A stretch of DNA of 64,000 nt from Laguncularia racemosa (Eukaryota > Streptophyta > Magnoliopsida > Myrtales > Combretaceae). The translations under genes and the position numbers were made by a program. The notes beneath the pieces are model-generated. The model searched no databases and was not told the origin of the DNA. It was given only the letters and a program-made list of their open reading frames with translations. Positions 10,621 through 20,992 of this stretch are shown one piece after another (the stretch's first letter is position 1; the number at the start of each line of letters is the position of its first letter). The stretch is taken from positions 1,736,001-1,800,000 of the forward strand of contig JBBMOL010000098.1 of assembly GCA_037954665.1 (NCBI GenBank). Direction: 5' to 3'.

Positions 10621-13600
10621 GAAGGATATAGACTACTGGGAAATAAAATAAAATGAAAATAAATAAAGTTCAATAGTGGGCTTGTTGACTTGAGTAATTA
10701 AGCCTGTAGGATGCCCTTTAAAGGATAACACCTATTGACTTACATGTAAACTTGGGATCATCGGCCTAAAACTCGCTATGTGAGTCAAGAGAAAAGTTTA
10801 AGAAAATTGAACTAATTAAAATAAATAATGAAGTTAATGGAAGCTTGAAGGGATATCTTAAAACTTAGTAGCCTAAGATCACCTAGTTTGGGACTTACTA
10901 ATAGATGAAATTACTTTATATTGCTTAAAAAAAAAAAAGGCTTCTAGTAAATATAAAAATTAAGAAAGGATTTTCAAGGGATAGATGGAGTAAGCTTTTG
11001 ATGGATGTCATGGTACTCAAAGGGATGAAAAAGAGGAAGTATATACCTTAGCTAAGTGAATGAAATTTTGAAAATCTTTTTCTTGATTGGATAATGTTTA
11101 GTATGGTTTTAAGTCTATAATTTTTTGTCTAAATGGCATGATAAACTTAGATATTACATGAATTAGCTTTTGAACTTTGATATTTAGTATTTGTAGTACA
11201 TTAAACATGATTGGGGTAGAAAAGGTGTTAAGGGTAAATAATTTTTTAGGATGAATGCAATTTGTTTAAATATGAATTTAGTAAATATTATCTAAGATAA
11301 TCAATTAAGTAAAAAAAAAAAAATTGTCCTTGATCTTTAAAGGTTTATCTTTGCTTAAGTATAAGTAAAGGCTTAAGTGTGGGAGAATTTGATTATTGTT
11401 ATAAAATACTTATTATTTGTAACATTTGTAATAGTATTTTGTTTAATTGTCTTATATTTTGGATGGATATTGCTTTTAATCATTCTTTATGTTGATTTCA
11501 AAGTTTTGAATTGTAACTCTTAATTAAGTAGAAGAAATTTGTGAAATTTGGAATAAAAACATACAAGATACAAGACTAGGAAACATGACATGGTTCATAG
11601 CATGGTTGTGCTTGAGGCTATATTAAACAAAGTAAGAATGGAGCTTTTTAGAGAAGCCATGTAAGAGGTCATGCAAAGATATACGATCAAGTGCACACTT
11701 GTGTCGAAGGGTGTGTTGAAGGCAATTTTTTTAATATTTTCAAGACAAAAGGATACATAGGTATTAGTATGATCGTGCCATGCTTGTGTTAAGTAGAGAC
11801 TCTACTTTCTAAATTAATTTTTCAAGTTTAGTTTTACTTTCTTAAGGAACTTTTCATCATGAAGATTTAATTTTCTTTTATGAGAAGTAAAGTTTGCTAT
11901 TTCCTAGAGATACAATTTCTACCTATTAGAGTAGTATTTCCTCATATATGAAGATTCTGATTTTTACTAGGAAACTACAACTTTCCCAGAATGGAGGCAT
12001 TAGATTAATATAAAAGGAGTATGAAATTTCAGCTACAAATGAATAGAGTTTTAGAAATAGTAATAGTGTAGTTATAAATTTTACTGCTATTTTTGCTCTA
12101 TTAATATTCTTCTTTATGCACTATTTTTATATTTTTGGTTTTAATTTCAATATATTGCTAGCTTAATTTTCTTTTAGAGTCAAGTATGATAAGCCCTAAA
12201 ATGAACATGTGATTTTCTAATTTATTATTCAATAAAATTATTGATATTCATGTGATCCAATTATATGTACTTTATTGTTTTCAAATTAATATTGCCAACA
12301 TATTAGTTTGAAGTTTGATTTTTTATATAGATATCTAAAGATTTTATATTAGAATAGATATAGCATAATTGAAAGAAGTGACACACAATCCTGAAGAGAG
12401 GATGATGTAAATCTTTTAAATTAGAGTCAAACCTAAATGAGGAATTTACAAATCGAAAGTAATGTAATTCAAGGGGTTTTAATTAGGAAGAGATTCCAAT
12501 TAATCAATCTTGAATTAGGAATTAGTAGATTCTAGAAAGTTATTAGTTCAAATTAGAAATTTCCATGGTCTAAGAATATAATTATAGAATTGAATAATAA
12601 TTAGTTAATTATATTAGTAATTTTAGAGGATTTAATATCCAATATGCTTTTAATGATTATTGTTTTCTCTAAATTACTTGTTGTTTTTCTACTTACTTCA
12701 CTTGATTTTACAAACTAGATAATATGAGAAGGGCTAATATTAGTACTCATAATCCTTGTAGGATTGACACTTGATATTAATATCCATTATATTATAAAAT
12801 CGATAAGTGCACTTTCCTATAGGTTTAAGGTAGTAGATAGGCCAATATCAATAGGTAGTTTCTTTAAATAAATGCCATTTTGGTTTTCTTTCAATTTCAA
12901 TAGTAATTTTTTTTTATTTTTATTTTTTCTTTTCCAAGTTGTTGTTAAGGGCCAATTAATAAATTGAGCCTAGGAGGGACAATCAATAAAAAGATAATGG
13001 TGTACATTAAATTAAGCCCACTGACTAAGGCTAGGGTAATTGTTCTTCAAGTTTATTGAGGGCTATGTATGTTAAAAAAGAATTGGCTAACACGAGTGGG
13101 GCAACTAACAGGTTAACTTTAACCTATTGGGACTATGGCATGAAATGGATGTAGCAAGAATAGCCTAACATCAATAACTAAAAGAAAATCCAATCCCAAG
13201 AAGGGTATTCTATTATTTAAAAGTTTAGGATGAAAGGAGGCAAATAGTGCTCTAAACACTAACCCTAAACACACTTGAGAAACAAGTGACATCAATGAGG
13301 ATGTAAGCTTATTCCTTATATGAAATTTTTCTTGAACTTGATATATAGGTTGAAATGATAGTAGGCATTCATTTCTTAAACACATTTATCCTTTGCTAGC
13401 CCCTTTGAGCCTATTTGAGAATTATTTTCAAAATTAACCCTATCAAGGACCACCTAAACTAGGGCAATTAGGAGATTAGGATCATCAATTAGGAGAAAAG
13501 GATAAACTAATTTAAGATTACTTTAGTTACATCGATTCATGATCAATTATTGCCGATGATAGTTTATTTCCTTTGAAATAAAAAAGAGTCTAGTATAAAT

Positions 13601-13869
13601 GTCATATATGCTTTAGGTTGTAAGCCATCTAGAAGGGGAAAATGAAGAAATGATCACCTTCTTACTATCAGGAGCTTGCATAAAGAAGACAATGAAAAAA
13701 AGAATATATATATATATATAATAAGAGGAAGGATCAAGAAAAAGGCAAAGAGTGAGAAAAAAAAATCTAAAAACAAAGAGAGAGAGCAAAAATAAGTAAA
13801 CAAAAAGAGCAAAGAGAGAGCAAAAGCAAAGGAAGAAATAGAAGAATTTAGGAAAAGTGAGCCAATAAG
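10621..13869 (+). other. Non-coding region downstream of the gag remnant
   Basis: About 3.2 kb without recognisable pol or host protein similarity. It includes an LTR-like stretch at 11,390-12,830, described separately, a (TA)n run at about 13,701-13,721 and a purine-rich block at 13,740-13,860. The minus-strand open frame at 13,119-13,385 resembles no known protein. Confidence 0.4.
11367..12830 (+). repeat. Possible LTR with upstream polypurine tract
   Basis: The purine-rich word TTAAGTGTGGGAGAATT (about 11,374-11,390) is followed by TGATTATTGTTATAAAATAC, and the stretch runs to TAAAATCGATAAGTGCACTT near 12,800-12,820. This start and end wording recalls LTRs of plant Athila/Tat-type elements as I remember them. 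No second copy is present in the window, so the boundaries and the call are tentative. Confidence 0.3.
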
Positions 13870-13874
13870 CAAGT

Positions 13875-15327
13875 TGTTGGTCCCTATTAGATTAATCAAG
13901 AGGGGGGTGAATTGATTAATTACTTAAAGTTTCACTTTTTCGCAAATCAATCAAAACTCTCGACTAATAAAATCATGTGAATAACAATAATGAAGAACAA
14001 TAATGTGCAGTAAATAAAATGAGTAGAGAAGAATAGAATGCTCAGATATTTATAGAGGTTCGCCTCGCGCGTCAGTCCTCTCTTCCAACTCCACACCAAG
14101 GTCCCGGTTGTGTTTCACTATATCAAACAAATTGAAGATATACAACATAAGCCTCTTCAAGGCAAAGTCTCACTGTTGAGTCTTTCTAGCTTCTTTACTA
14201 AGCTAATCACTCAACTATAGTGATGAAACAACAAACAATTCCTTATTCACGAAAGGAATTTCAACAACAATGAGGAATATCAGATTTCCTCTATATAATA
14301 GATCACATGTATATGTAAAGATTTTTCGCTTGAAGATGTATGAGCCTTTTCTTTTCGTGTGTCTCCTTTTTTCTTCTTCTTTTTTTTTTTTTCAAGAACG
14401 TTCTCTCTTTTTCATTTCAATTAAACACTCTTTATATGAAGAGAACATAACGGCTACTTTCCACGTGACAATCTTGAATTTATTTTTGAATTTTTAATTC
14501 AAAAATAAGTTGGATCTGTTGGAGAGAATCTGCATTCCGTGATATTGTTTGATGAAGATAAGGTTGGATAAATTAGTTTGACCGAGATCTTCTTTGGATA
14601 TATCTCTTGAATCAAGTTTGTTGAAGATATCCCTCACATTGTCGAACCATATTTCTTATCCTTATCTTTGTAACTGCTGGATCTCCCAAAATATAGCACA
14701 AATATCTAAATTTAAATCTTGATAAAACTTGCAAATCTTATATGATCTCGCTTTATCATAAAATGAAATCTTTGACTAAAATCTTGTAAGACTTTATATA
14801 AATTAAAAACCCCATGATATAAAATCCAACTTTAGTAAAACACATCAAGTATATTACCCAAAAATACTTGACACGTGGAGCTAGGCCTTGAAATTTATAA
14901 AAAAAAATATCGATATAAAAATTAGAACGTAATCTGGAAAAATTTGTGACAGACATGAAAGGTTCTGAAAGTGCTTCTGAAGCAAACCTGTTAACTGTCG
15001 TCCTATTATGAAAGTTCTGAAAGTGCTTCTGAAACAAACCTGTCAACTGTCCTCCTAGTGTAAAGGTTCTAAAAGTGTTTCTGAAAGATTAACACGATAA
15101 CTACGGATACACTACACAACTTCTGAAACACCTTCTGTCAGAACAAAAATAGTCTATATAACACTTTTGAAGGTTCTGAACAAGCTTCTGTCTCCTTGTT
15201 CAACTTTAGAAAAATTATGTACTATCTTCTGAAACAACTTCTGACAAGCTTAAACATTCGTTACACATTATTCCTCTTTTGTTAACATCAAAACTAAATT
15301 AGAGAACTTAACATTCTCCCCCTAACA
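13875..15327 (-). repeat. 3' LTR of the Sirevirus-like element
   Basis: Begins TGTTGGTCCC and ends CTCCCCCTAACA on the plus strand. It is nearly identical to 22,556-24,033 but lacks a TCTATACCGGTTG-type segment near 14,108 and about 20 bases near 14,645. Inside are three tandem units built on GGTTCTGAAAGTGCTTCTGA (about 14,958-15,090) and many further TTCTGA words. An ACACGTGG G-box-like word is at about 14,872. Confidence 0.95.
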
Positions 15328-15550
15328 TTCTCCCCCTTTTTTATGATAACAAAACACCATTAGATAAATAAACTATAGAAACAACTTTCATGTCAGAAAA
15401 GCATCTTAAGCACAATAGAATCATTATAAACACATTGATTATAAGCACTCATAAGCAATATAGAATCATTCATATAGAATCATAGCATTGATCATAATAG
15501 AATCATTCTCCCCCTTTTTGTTAACAGCAAAAGGGATAACTCCCCCTTAA
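15311..15550 (-). promoter_or_regulatory. Polypurine tract and repeated tract copies
   Basis: On the minus strand, TTATCATAAAAAAGGGGGAG lies immediately before the 3' LTR (15,328-15,350), fitting the primer for plus-strand DNA synthesis. Near-copies precede it: GTTAACAAAAAGGGGGAGAA (about 15,505-15,525) and TTAAGGGGGAG (about 15,540-15,550). Repeated tracts at this place are known from Sireviruses. Confidence 0.75.
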
Positions 15551-15616
15551 TTGATGCATAAAAGATAAAAGTAGTCTTTTACAACTTGATTCTAAAACAA
15601 AATTTAAGACAAAGAA

Positions 15617-17362
15617 CTAAGATTTTCTGGATCTTGTGACTCGAGAGGTAGAGGGAGTGGTGGAAGGTTTGGTAGAAGAAGGTTTCTCTGGTGAAGTATC
15701 CAAGTCGATGATATGGGTGCAAGAGCGAACATAATCTGGAAATTTGTTAGATAAGAACAACTTGATTTCACCATGAAGACTTGTGACAGATTGGGAGGTT
15801 TTATCCGTCTTGGAGTCCAAAGTCTTGAAGGAGTTAGTAACTGAATATCTGATCTTCCTCACTTGAGAGAAAAATTTGTCAAAAGCAATCACATTATTAG
15901 ATAAATCTTGTTTGACTCTCGCACTAAATTCATCATAGAGAATTCTATAGTGATGGAGATCGGTAAGCATTTTTTCAGAATTCTTCTTGATATCAGAAAG
16001 AATATCAGAAGTTTGTTTAACTTGTAACTCCATTGATTCTAGTATCCTCAGATCAGATCGTTGAAGAACTTCATCTATCAAAGCTGTCTTAACTAAATCT
16101 GATAGCTCATGTTTCAAACTTTCTCGAATAACATTCTTCATTTGTTCCAGATCAACATTGGATATAACTTCTTTTGTTCCACTCTTCCTAGCCTCATCAG
16201 CATCTGATTTCTTCCCATGATCTGTTTCAAACTCTATTCTAGGTTCTGAACTAGGTTCTGAACCTCCTTCTTGAACAGATATTGAAGAAGTTCCAAAAGG
16301 AACAATTCTTTTCATATGCCTTTGATGGACGAAATGTGCACTAACATTCGCATACCACAAACAATCCTTAACAAAGATGGACATATGATGAAAAACTTCT
16401 TTACCTATCCTCTTTAACTTAATAGGTTCAGAAGAGCTGGTAGGCAAAACTATCCCTTTAAACACAAACAACCGCATGAGTATATTCCCAAACACCAAAC
16501 TTTCTTTATTTCTCCATATTTGATCAATGACTCTAGAAGCCATGTCCACATTCTTTTTGTTAATCATCGCATAGATAATTTGAGCATGTTCTATGGACAT
16601 TGAAGTAGAACTGCCCTTCCTTAGACATAGACATTCAACAATGATCTTGTGTATGATTCGAGGAAACAACTCGAAATCAATGACCATTGCTTCTTTTCCA
16701 TAATCCATTTGTAAGCCTCCATTTATAGCAGCAAACAGATCATTCCTAGGCATGTTCGTAATCTCTACATCATCATTTACATCATGTAGGTGTAGACATT
16801 TAATTACATCTGCCCTAGAAATTGTAATGTCTTGATCACATACCCTGGAAACTAAAACATTCCCTTCCGCAAGACTTAAACTTCCATAAAATTCTTTCAC
16901 ACACTCGCCATAAACTAGAACTTGAGTAGAGCAAAGTTCCATGCATCCTATGGGTTCTAACAGTTCATTCCAGTAAAATCCATTACTAGTAAAGAAATTA
17001 AAACCCACAAAACTACAAGAACACACCTCGTTTTTCTTCCTTCAAAGAGATTTTGAATTTGAGGGTTTCAAACTTGGTACATTCTTTTGTTTTGTTTGCT
17101 CCTTGGTTGTTTTCTTGAACGGAGAGGTTTCTTGAGTCACCTTTTCTTTCCCTTTTGAAGACGATGCAACCCGTTTTCTTTTGGAAATTTTCTTGGAACC
17201 TATGATAGATTCGGAGTCAGGGGAACTCGGATTTTCCTCTATTGAAGGTTCTTGATATTTTTCCGAAGAATTTGAAGATTCATCATGAATCACTAAAGGC
17301 TTGTTGGAAGATTTTGTTTTGAAGGATTTTTGTTTGAGACGTTCTGAAGATTTAGGCGCCAT
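15617..17362 (-). pseudogene. Extra downstream ORF (env-like position, plant transposon-protein domain)
   Basis: An ATG at 17,362-17,360 opens a frame of about 580 codons to 15,617, broken once by an in-frame TGA (17,044-17,042). Residues 1-105 are basic and Ser/Lys-rich (MAPKSSERLKQK...). The middle contains a segment with the pattern YWNELLEPIG...VKEFYGSL...ISRADVIKCLHL, which resembles the 'putative plant transposon protein' family found downstream of pol or free in plant genomes. The last 200 residues are heptad-like and probably coiled coil, ending in a Ser/Thr/Pro tail. It lies in the place where Sireviruses carry their envelope-like frame, but no clear signal peptide or fusion-protein feature is seen. 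Function is unknown. Confidence 0.7.
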
Positions 17363-17515
17363 TGGAGTTGCAATGAGAGTGAAGGAAAATAGAGAGAGAA
17401 AAAGAACAAATTGCGAAGAAAGGAAATTAGAGAAGGAAGGAAACAAATGAAGGGAAAAAAATATTTTATATGAATAAAGATTTTCAAATATTAAAGGTTT
17501 CGGGGGGAAAAAAAT

Positions 17516-18379
17516 TTAAAAAGGGTTACAAATTCCTAATTCATTTCTAATAAATTCAAATTTTACCTTTTCAAGAGGTTTAGTAAAAATGTCTACAAAT
17601 TGATTATCGGTTGGCACAAATTCAACATTTATATCTCCATTATGCACATGAGCTCTAATAAAATGATGTCTAATTTCTATGTGCTTTGACCTAGAATGAT
17701 GTATTGGATTTTTTGTCAAATTTATTGCACTTGTGTTGTCACATTTAATTGGCAAAATTTTAAAATTTATTCCATAATCATTCAATTGTTGTTTTATCCA
17801 TAAAACTTGTGCACAGCAATTACCAATAGAAACATATTCAGCTTTAGCTGTGGATAGAGCAACAGAATTTTGTTTTTTAGAAGACCAAGAAATTAATTTA
17901 TCACCTAGGAATTGACAAGTACCGGAGGTGCTTTTTCTATCAATTTTACAACTAGCATAATCTGCATCAGAATGTCCTATTAGACCAAAATTCTGATTTT
18001 TAGGATACCAAATGCCTAAATTTGAAGTATTAACTAGGTATTTGAAAATTCGCTTTACAGTTGATAAATGAATTTCTGTTCGTGCAGCTTGAAATCTAGC
18101 ACACAAACACACACTGAACAAAATATCAAGTCTAGATGCAGTCAAGTACAATAAAGAACCTATAAGACTCCCATAAAGTTTTTCACTTACCTTCTTTTCA
18201 TTTAAGTCAGAGTCTAACCTTGATGAAGTACTCATAGGTGTTGTAACCTTTTTGCATCCACCATATCCAAATTTCTTCAATATTTGTTTTGTGTATTTTT
18301 CTTGATGAACAAAAATTCCTTCTTTTGTTTGTTTTATTTGAAGCCCCAAAAAGAATGTCAATTCTCCCATCATTGACAT
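17516..18379 (-). CDS. pol: Copia pol: end of reverse transcriptase and RNase H
   Basis: The 287-codon open piece carries the end of the RVT_2 domain (GELTFFLGLQIKQ, then the SRLDSDLNEK...GSLIGSLLYLTASRLDILFSVCLCARFQ region) and a full Copia RNase H with DADYASCKIDRKSTSG, ISWSSKKQ, STAKAEYVS and the H-S-R-S-K-H-I-E-I block. RNase H removes the RNA strand during reverse transcription inside the particle. It continues the same frame as the upstream RT piece, from which one TAA at about 18,386 separates it, and ends in TAA at 17,516-17,518. The extra ORF follows in the same frame with no other stop until 17,044. Confidence 0.85.
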   Translation of the reverse strand: MSMMGELTFFLGLQIKQTKEGIFVHQEKYTKQILKKFGYGGCKKVTTPMSTSSRLDSDLNEKKVSEKLYGSLIGSLLYLTASRLDILFSVCLCARFQAARTEIHLSTVKRIFKYLVNTSNLGIWYPKNQNFGLIGHSDADYASCKIDRKSTSGTCQFLGDKLISWSSKKQNSVALSTAKAEYVSIGNCCAQVLWIKQQLNDYGINFKILPIKCDNTSAINLTKNPIHHSRSKHIEIRHHFIRAHVHNGDINVEFVPTDNQFVDIFTKPLEKVKFEFIRNELGICNPF

Positions 18380-19061
18380 TTCAAATTATGCCTGCATGGT
18401 CTCAGCAAATTCTTGACACAACAATTCTTTAGTAGATCTAAAGATAATATCATCCACATATATTTGTACAATCAAGATATCATTATCAAAAGTTTTCAAG
18501 AATAAAGTAGTGTCAACTTTTCTTCTATGAAAACCTTTAGAGATAAAAAAACATACTCAATCTTTCATACCAAGCTCTTGGAGCTTATTTCAAACCATAT
18601 AGTGCTTTATTTAATTTAAAAACATAGTCTGGTTTGAAAGGATCTTCAAAACCAGGTGGTTGTTCCACATAAACTTCTTCTTTTATAAAACCATTTAAAA
18701 ATGCACTTTTTACATCAATTTGAAAAACTTTAAAATCCTTATAAGATGCATATGCAAGCATCAACCGTATTGCTTCTAGTCTAGCAACAGGTGCATATGT
18801 TTCATCAAAATCTATTCCTTCTTCTTGTGAATAACCTTTAGCTACTAATCTTGCTTTATTTCTTATAATTTTGCCGTCTTCATCTAATTTATTTTTAAAC
18901 ACCCATTTAGTTCCAATTATAGACTTTCCTCTAGGTCTAGGAACTAAATTCCATACATTGTTTCTTTGAAATTGATTTAATTCTTCTTGCATAGAGATAA
19001 TCCAATTATCATCATTTAAAGCTTCTTCCATATTACTAGGTTCAATTTTAGATAACAACAC
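18380..19061 (-). pseudogene. pol: Copia pol: reverse transcriptase core, interrupted
   Basis: Residues from 19,061 show the RVT_2 start: KWVFKNKLDEDGKI, KARLVAKGYSQEEGIDFDETYAPVARLEAIR, FQIDVKSAFLNGFI and EEVYVEQPPGFEDP, ending KALYGLK at 18,585. The catalytic YVDD motif is present downstream at about 18,451-18,462. A frame break at about 18,545-18,590 and the TAA near 18,386 split the domain, so a full-length polymerase cannot be made from this copy. Reverse transcriptase copies element RNA into DNA. Confidence 0.85.
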
Positions 19062-19246
19062 AAAATGATTTTCAAGATTTGTAGATTAGCTCTTGTTTTA
19101 ACACCCGATTGAATATTGCCTATTATTTGATCAGAAGGATGTGCAGACTTATACCTCCAAGCTTTAGAAACCTCTTGTTCAGATCTTACAACTTCTAAAG
19201 TACCTTCTGTATTTGCCTCTGAAATAGGTTCTGGATGACCAAATCC

Positions 19247-20104
19247 TCAAATGTTAACAGCAGGTGCTTCTGACTTAGGTTCTGAACTAACTTCTGCTTT
19301 AGAATTGGAGTCCTTTTCTTCATTAGAATCAACATCCTTTAAATCCTCAATAAATTTAACATTTATTGATTCTTTAATAGTTTTTGATGATTTATTGAAA
19401 ACACGATAAGCACGACTATTTTGAGAATATCCTAAGAAAATAGCTTCTTCAGATCTTTCATCAAACTTACCAAGGTTGAGTGGATTCTTTTTCACAAAGC
19501 ATTTAGATCCAAAGATATGGAAATATGAAACGTTAGATTTCTTACCTCGAAACATCTCATAAGCAGTCTTTGATGTCATAGGTCGAATGAAAACTCTATT
19601 GATCATATAGCAAGCTGTAGAAACTGCTTCTGCCCAAAAATACTTAGCAATTCCACTTTCATTTAACATAGATCTAGTCATCTCTTGTAAAGTTCTATTC
19701 CTGTGTTCCACTACTCCATTTTGTTGAGGAGTGTATGGAGTTGAGAAATTATGAGATATAACATGTTCTTCACAAAAATTTAAGAAACTTGCATTTTGAA
19801 ATTCTATTCGATGATCAGTTTGAAGACTAATTATGGAAACTCCCTTTTCATTTTGTATTTGTTTTGCAAACTTTTGAAAAGAATCAAAGGTATCTCTTTT
19901 GTGTCGCAAAAATATAACCCAAGTGTATCTTGAAAAATCATCAACAATAACAAGTCCATATTTGCTTCCACCCATGCTTAAGACTCTAGTAGGTCCAAAA
20001 AGATCAAGATGCAATAATTCAAGTGGTCTCTTAGTTGAAATTACATTTTTACTTTTATGAGAGACATAAACCATTTTATTCTTTAAGCAAGTATCACATT
20101 TCAC
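19247..20104 (-). CDS. pol: Copia pol: integrase
   Basis: A 285-codon open stretch starts in the Cys pair of the GAG-pre-integrase zinc region (CDTC, residues 3-6) and covers the rve core. The catalytic acidic residues can be placed at D34 (LHLDLFGP), D97 (LQTDHRIEF) and E133 (GVVEHRNRT), with the usual spacing. The normally conserved glycines after D97 are altered. The fold continues through FWAEAVSTACYMINR and the FGSKCFVKKN...FLGYSQNSRAYRVFN segment. A Glu/Ser-rich linker with repeated SEPKSEAP-like words follows. Integrase would insert element DNA into host chromosomes. Stops on both sides separate it from protease and RT. Confidence 0.9.
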   Translation of the reverse strand: MKCDTCLKNKMVYVSHKSKNVISTKRPLELLHLDLFGPTRVLSMGGSKYGLVIVDDFSRYTWVIFLRHKRDTFDSFQKFAKQIQNEKGVSIISLQTDHRIEFQNASFLNFCEEHVISHNFSTPYTPQQNGVVEHRNRTLQEMTRSMLNESGIAKYFWAEAVSTACYMINRVFIRPMTSKTAYEMFRGKKSNVSYFHIFGSKCFVKKNPLNLGKFDERSEEAIFLGYSQNSRAYRVFNKSSKTIKESINVKFIEDLKDVDSNEEKDSNSKAEVSSEPKSEAPAVNI

Positions 20105-20200
20105 ATCTTGTTTAATATTTATCTTAGGTAATCCTTTAATAATATCCTTTTTAGATAATTTTTCTAAGTGATTAAAATTAACGTGTCTTAGTCGTTTATG

Positions 20201-20578
20201 CTAAGCAAAAACATGATCATTCAAAGAAATTAAACAACAATCATTATTGATTTCAGCTGGTTTTATGAGATAGATATTTCTTTTCCTAATTCCTTTAAAT
20301 AATCTTTCATCATTCTCATTAAAAGCATAGCACTTGTCTTGATCAAAAATCATTCTATAACCTTTATCACATAACTGACTAATACTAAGTAAATTATGTT
20401 TTAAACCTTGCACAAAATATACATTTTCAATGAGAAAAGTAGGCATACCAATCGTTCCAGTGGCAATTATTTTACTTCTACTATCATCTCCAAACTTTAC
20501 ATACCCTTCTTCTTCCCAATTTATGCTATTGAACAATGAAGCATCTCCAGTCATATGTTTAGAACATCCACTATCCAA
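20201..20578 (-). CDS. pol: Copia pol: aspartic protease and start of GAG-pre-integrase
   Basis: The open stretch begins with the active-site word DSGCSKHMTG (the Copia equivalent of D-T/S-G), followed by GDASLFNS, FGDDSRSKIIATGTI, and VYFVQGLKHNLLSISQLCDKGY, all standard for Copia protease. The protease cleaves the gag-pol precursor. The reading frame continues from the gag direction, but stops near 20,600-20,640 interrupt the linker. It ends with a stop at 20,201. Confidence 0.85.
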   Translation of the reverse strand: MDSGCSKHMTGDASLFNSINWEEEGYVKFGDDSRSKIIATGTIGMPTFLIENVYFVQGLKHNLLSISQLCDKGYRMIFDQDKCYAFNENDERLFKGIRKRNIYLIKPAEINNDCCLISLNDHVFA

Positions 20579-20639
20579 ATACCATGTTCTTCTTATTTTA
20601 GCTTTATGTTCCTATACAAATAAAAACAATTAAGTCCTT

Positions 20640-20992
20640 TTAGGAACCCAAGCAAGTTTGGGCCCTTTAAAAGATAAGCTCATTTGATTTCTTCGATTTA
20701 CTTGTTGACTACTGAGCTTATTTCTTTTATAATAGCAAAATTTCTCAATATGACCAAATTTATTACAGAAGAAGCATGCATAAGAATTCACATTCCTATA
20801 CCTGTCATTTACTTGCTTCTTGAAATTCTGGTTTGTATAACTTCTGTTATACCTTCTGGTATTGCTTCTGTAGTACCCATTGTGTGGATACCTCTTGTCA
20901 GAATAACTTCTGTAAAAGTCTCTGGTATTTCCTCTTTTAACATTATTTGTGTTCGAAATGTACTTTTTGCTTTTGAATTCATTACTTAAGAC
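20640..20992 (-). pseudogene. gag: Gag C-terminal segment with second zinc knuckle
   Basis: In the same frame as gag, past its TAA stop, lies a basic stretch rich in Tyr, Arg, Asn and Ser, with RSY repeats, followed by CFFCNKFGHIEKFC, a perfect C-x2-C-x4-H-x4-C zinc knuckle, and then PKLAWVPK. Two gag zinc knuckles are common in Sirevirus-like Copia elements. It is separated from the main gag by one stop and is therefore called broken. Confidence 0.75.

Noticed and set aside
13119..13899. Minus-strand open frames at 13,119-13,385 and 13,654-13,899
   Set aside because: No recognisable family. The second is hydrophobic Leu/Phe-rich translation of a purine-rich tract on the other strand and runs into the LTR.
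17293..17487. A second small gene at the start of the extra Copia ORF
   Set aside because: It overlaps the extra ORF in another frame and reads as low-complexity Phe/Ser/Leu. No support.
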